Made by a program: the position numbers and the translations under genes. Shown here piece by piece: positions 62,414 through 64,000 of a stretch of 64,000 nucleotides of DNA. Origin of the DNA: Buttiauxella gaviniae ATCC 51604 (GTDB taxonomy: Bacteria; Pseudomonadota; Gammaproteobacteria; Enterobacterales; Enterobacteriaceae); the NCBI RefSeq assembly GCF_001654835.1, contig NZ_LXEP01000020.1, forward strand, positions 124,001 to 188,000. The letters are read 5' to 3'. The notes under the pieces are model-generated. The model was not told the DNA's origin and searched no databases. It saw only the letters and a program-made list of their open reading frames with translations. The first letter of the stretch is position 1. Every line of letters starts with the position of its first letter.

Positions 62414-63445
62414 TCAGGTACTTTGGCGTAATTCAATCTGATAACTGAATAGTTCAACGCGCGATTCATCTAACTCATCATCATCGTTATTTAGCAACTC
62501 AATCAGCATCTTACCTGCCTCTTTGCCCATTTTTTTATAATCTATACGTATGGAAGTCAGCGTCGGGTGCGTTTGATCGCAACTGTCGGAGCCATCGAGA
62601 CAAGCGACAGCAATGTTACCCGGGATTTTCAGCAAACGGCGCTGGCACTCAAACATAATCCCAAGGGCTATGTCTTCATGGCTGCAAATAACAGCATCGA
62701 GTTCCGGCTGGCGTTGCAGTATTTCGGTCAACGCATAACGCCCGAACTGTAGGCTTGCGGCTTCCGGAGTGGTAATCACCTGATCAGAGTTCTGGTAGCG
62801 GCTGAGCATCGCTTTATGCCAGCCATTCAGCTGCTGGCGTTGCAGGCGATTGTCCATGTGCGCACCAATAAAACCGATATTTTTGTAGCCCTGATCCAGC
62901 AGGTGTTCGGTCAGCTTATGCGCCGCCTCAAAAAATGCCGTTTCGAGGGAAATCTTCGCCTGGCTAAACGGGGAACCCACAACGTTAATCGTCGGAATGT
63001 TAGCCTTTTCGAGTATTTGCCAGGTTTTCTCTGCCAGCTGCGAGCCAAAAATCACCAACGCGGCCGGGTTGCTTTGCAGCAACGTCATTAATATTTCAGC
63101 TTCTTTATGCTGATTATGTTCGTGGCAACCTAGCAGGAGCTGGAATTCATTTTTATTTAGCACCTGCTGTAGCGACTGCATAAAGCGCGAACTGGCTTTG
63201 TCGGTTAAAGAAGGAATCAGAACGGCGACCGTATCGCTATGGCCGGAAGCCAGTGCTCCCGCTGCCCGATTGGGGATATAACCCAACTCCTCCACTGCCT
63301 GCTCAATCTTCTCTCGCAGTTTGTCAGAGACCTGTTCCGGGGTTCTTAATGCCCGGGAAACGGTCATGGTTCCGACGCCCGCATAATTTGCAACTTCTTG
63401 CAGAGTGACTCGCCCGGTACCTCGGCGCTTACGCGGTTTTTCCAT
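62414..63445 (-). CDS. LacI/GalR-family transcriptional regulator
   Basis: 343 aa: HTH VTLQEVANYAGVGTMTVSRALRTPEQVSDKLREKI with the hinge helix PNRAAGALASG, then a periplasmic-binding-protein-like effector domain (VAVLIPSLTDKASSRFMQSL, GFIGAHMDNRLQRQQLNGW, VICSHEDIALGIMFECQR). Most like the GntR/IdnR branch. Divergent from a PTS gene and separated by about 270 nt that hold three palindromic operators, so it is very likely the repressor of that PTS operon. Confidence 0.9.
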   Translation of the reverse strand: MEKPRKRRGTGRVTLQEVANYAGVGTMTVSRALRTPEQVSDKLREKIEQAVEELGYIPNRAAGALASGHSDTVAVLIPSLTDKASSRFMQSLQQVLNKNEFQLLLGCHEHNQHKEAEILMTLLQSNPAALVIFGSQLAEKTWQILEKANIPTINVVGSPFSQAKISLETAFFEAAHKLTEHLLDQGYKNIGFIGAHMDNRLQRQQLNGWHKAMLSRYQNSDQVITTPEAASLQFGRYALTEILQRQPELDAVICSHEDIALGIMFECQRRLLKIPGNIAVACLDGSDSCDQTHPTLTSIRIDYKKMGKEAGKMLIELLNNDDDELDESRVELFSYQIELRQST

Positions 63446-63590
63446 TCTGCCTCCCCGAGCTAATACAACTAACTGTTTTCATTATTCTTATTTCACCGTC
63501 TGTTCGTCAGACCATTGATCACGTTAGCAAAAACTCTCACGCATTGTATATGCAGGAACTCGATATAGCCAAAGACGGACCAGGGAGAAA

Positions 63591-63638
63591 TGATAGCGCT
63601 ATCACAATCCTTGATAGCGCTATCAGGTAGCGCTATCA
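63591..63638. promoter_or_regulatory. Triple LacI-type operator
   Basis: Three copies of a palindrome with the central CG expected for LacI-family sites: TGATAGCGCTATCA at 63591-63604 and 63612-63625 (exact), and AGGTAGCGCTATCA at 63625-63638 (two mismatches). Start-to-start spacings are 21 and 13 bp. It lies about 80-125 nt before the PTS gene start. Confidence 0.85.
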
Positions 63639-63715
63639 AATGAGACAACCATCACATTAATGTCTGCACAAAAAATCTACCCTCCTGTTAATTATCATCG
63701 GGAGTTATCAGTCGC

Positions 63716-64000
63716 ATGTTAAATAATCTATTAACGACAGAGGTCATTCAGGTCGTCGAGCAGGCTAAAGACTGGCGAGAAGCCGTGGCAATTTCATGTC
63801 GCCCGTTGGTTGAAAATGGCTCGATTGAACCACGTTATGTCGAGGCTATTTATCGCTCGCATGAAGCTATCGGCCCGTATTACGTAGTGGGTCCAGGCAT
63901 TGCGATGCCACATGCGCGTCCAGAAGAGGGCGCAAATAAACTGGCACTGGCGCTGACCCTGATTACCTCAGGCGTGAATTTTGATGCCGATGAAAACGAT
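63716..64000 (+). CDS. PTS EIIA protein, ascorbate/SgaA (UlaC) type, partial
   Basis: The first 95 codons are in the window; the 3' end is cut off. The phosphorylated histidine is H66 in GIAMPHARPEEG, and SIEPRYVEAIYRSHEAIGPYYVVGPG is characteristic of the EIIA fructose/mannitol superfamily, nearest to UlaC/SgcA. GGGAG precedes the ATG by 11 nt. Probably the first gene of a PTS operon controlled by the divergent LacI-type regulator; the sugar is not determinable from this piece. Confidence 0.85.
   Translation, partial: MLNNLLTTEVIQVVEQAKDWREAVAISCRPLVENGSIEPRYVEAIYRSHEAIGPYYVVGPGIAMPHARPEEGANKLALALTLITSGVNFDADEND

Overview
The window is chromosomal DNA from a member of the Enterobacteriaceae. 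Almost every gene has a clear Escherichia/Salmonella/Klebsiella counterpart in conserved order (dppABCDF, eptB-yhjX-yhjY-tag-yiaC-bisC-yiaD, emrD, yidP-yidE-ibpBA-yidQR, yidAB-gyrB-recF-dnaN-dnaA/rpmH-rnpA-yidD-yidC-mnmE, yieE-yieF, adeP-yieH). It is not E. coli K-12: it carries a ramR-romA-ramA locus, a D-serine locus next to emrD, an intact glv-type alpha-glucoside operon and a cellulose operon of a different type. The genus cannot be fixed from the sequence alone.

Layout. 1-5945: cellulose synthase operon on the minus strand (BcsO-like, bcsQ, bcsA, bcsB, and the start codon of the next gene). 5946-6953: AT-rich upstream region with a ParE-like toxin remnant. 6954-12601: dipeptide ABC transporter dppABCDF with a GcvB-type target at the dppA ribosome binding site. 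13330-13610: tRNA-Pro(TGG) with a tandemly duplicated 3' end and terminator. 13709-22691: eptB, an extra stand-alone HD hydrolase, yhjX with a YpdB-type operator, yhjY, tag, yiaC, bisC, yiaD. 22692-24450: a junction region with a DUF5666-like secreted protein, a small lipoprotein and the SOS type I toxin-antitoxin pair istR-1/tisB. 24646-32157: emrD, an amino-acid ABC importer, dsdC, dsdX, dsdA. 32251-36205: glvA, glvC-type PTS gene and the GntR regulator yidP. 36241-43499: yidE, ibpB and ibpA with ROSE-type RNA thermometers, yidQ, yidR, a FUSC transporter, yidA, yidB. 43626-54257: the gyrB-recF-dnaN-dnaA block and the divergent rpmH-rnpA-yidD-yidC-mnmE block. oriC is not here. 54331-62372: aldo-keto reductase/AraC pair, yieE, yieF, ramR-romA-ramA, adeP, yieH. 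62414-64000: a LacI-family regulator facing the start of an ascorbate-type PTS gene across three copies of a palindromic operator.

No prophage, insertion sequence, CRISPR array or obviously new multi-gene system is visible. The most rewarding items are the tisB/istR-1 locus, which can be rebuilt down to promoter, LexA box, SD-sequestering hairpin and a 20-nt RNA pairing; the ram multidrug-resistance regulon controller placed between yieF and adeP with a perfect RamR operator; an orphan alarmone-hydrolase-like HD protein; an ABC importer attached to dsdC; an insertion between dnaN and recF; and the triple operator at the right edge.
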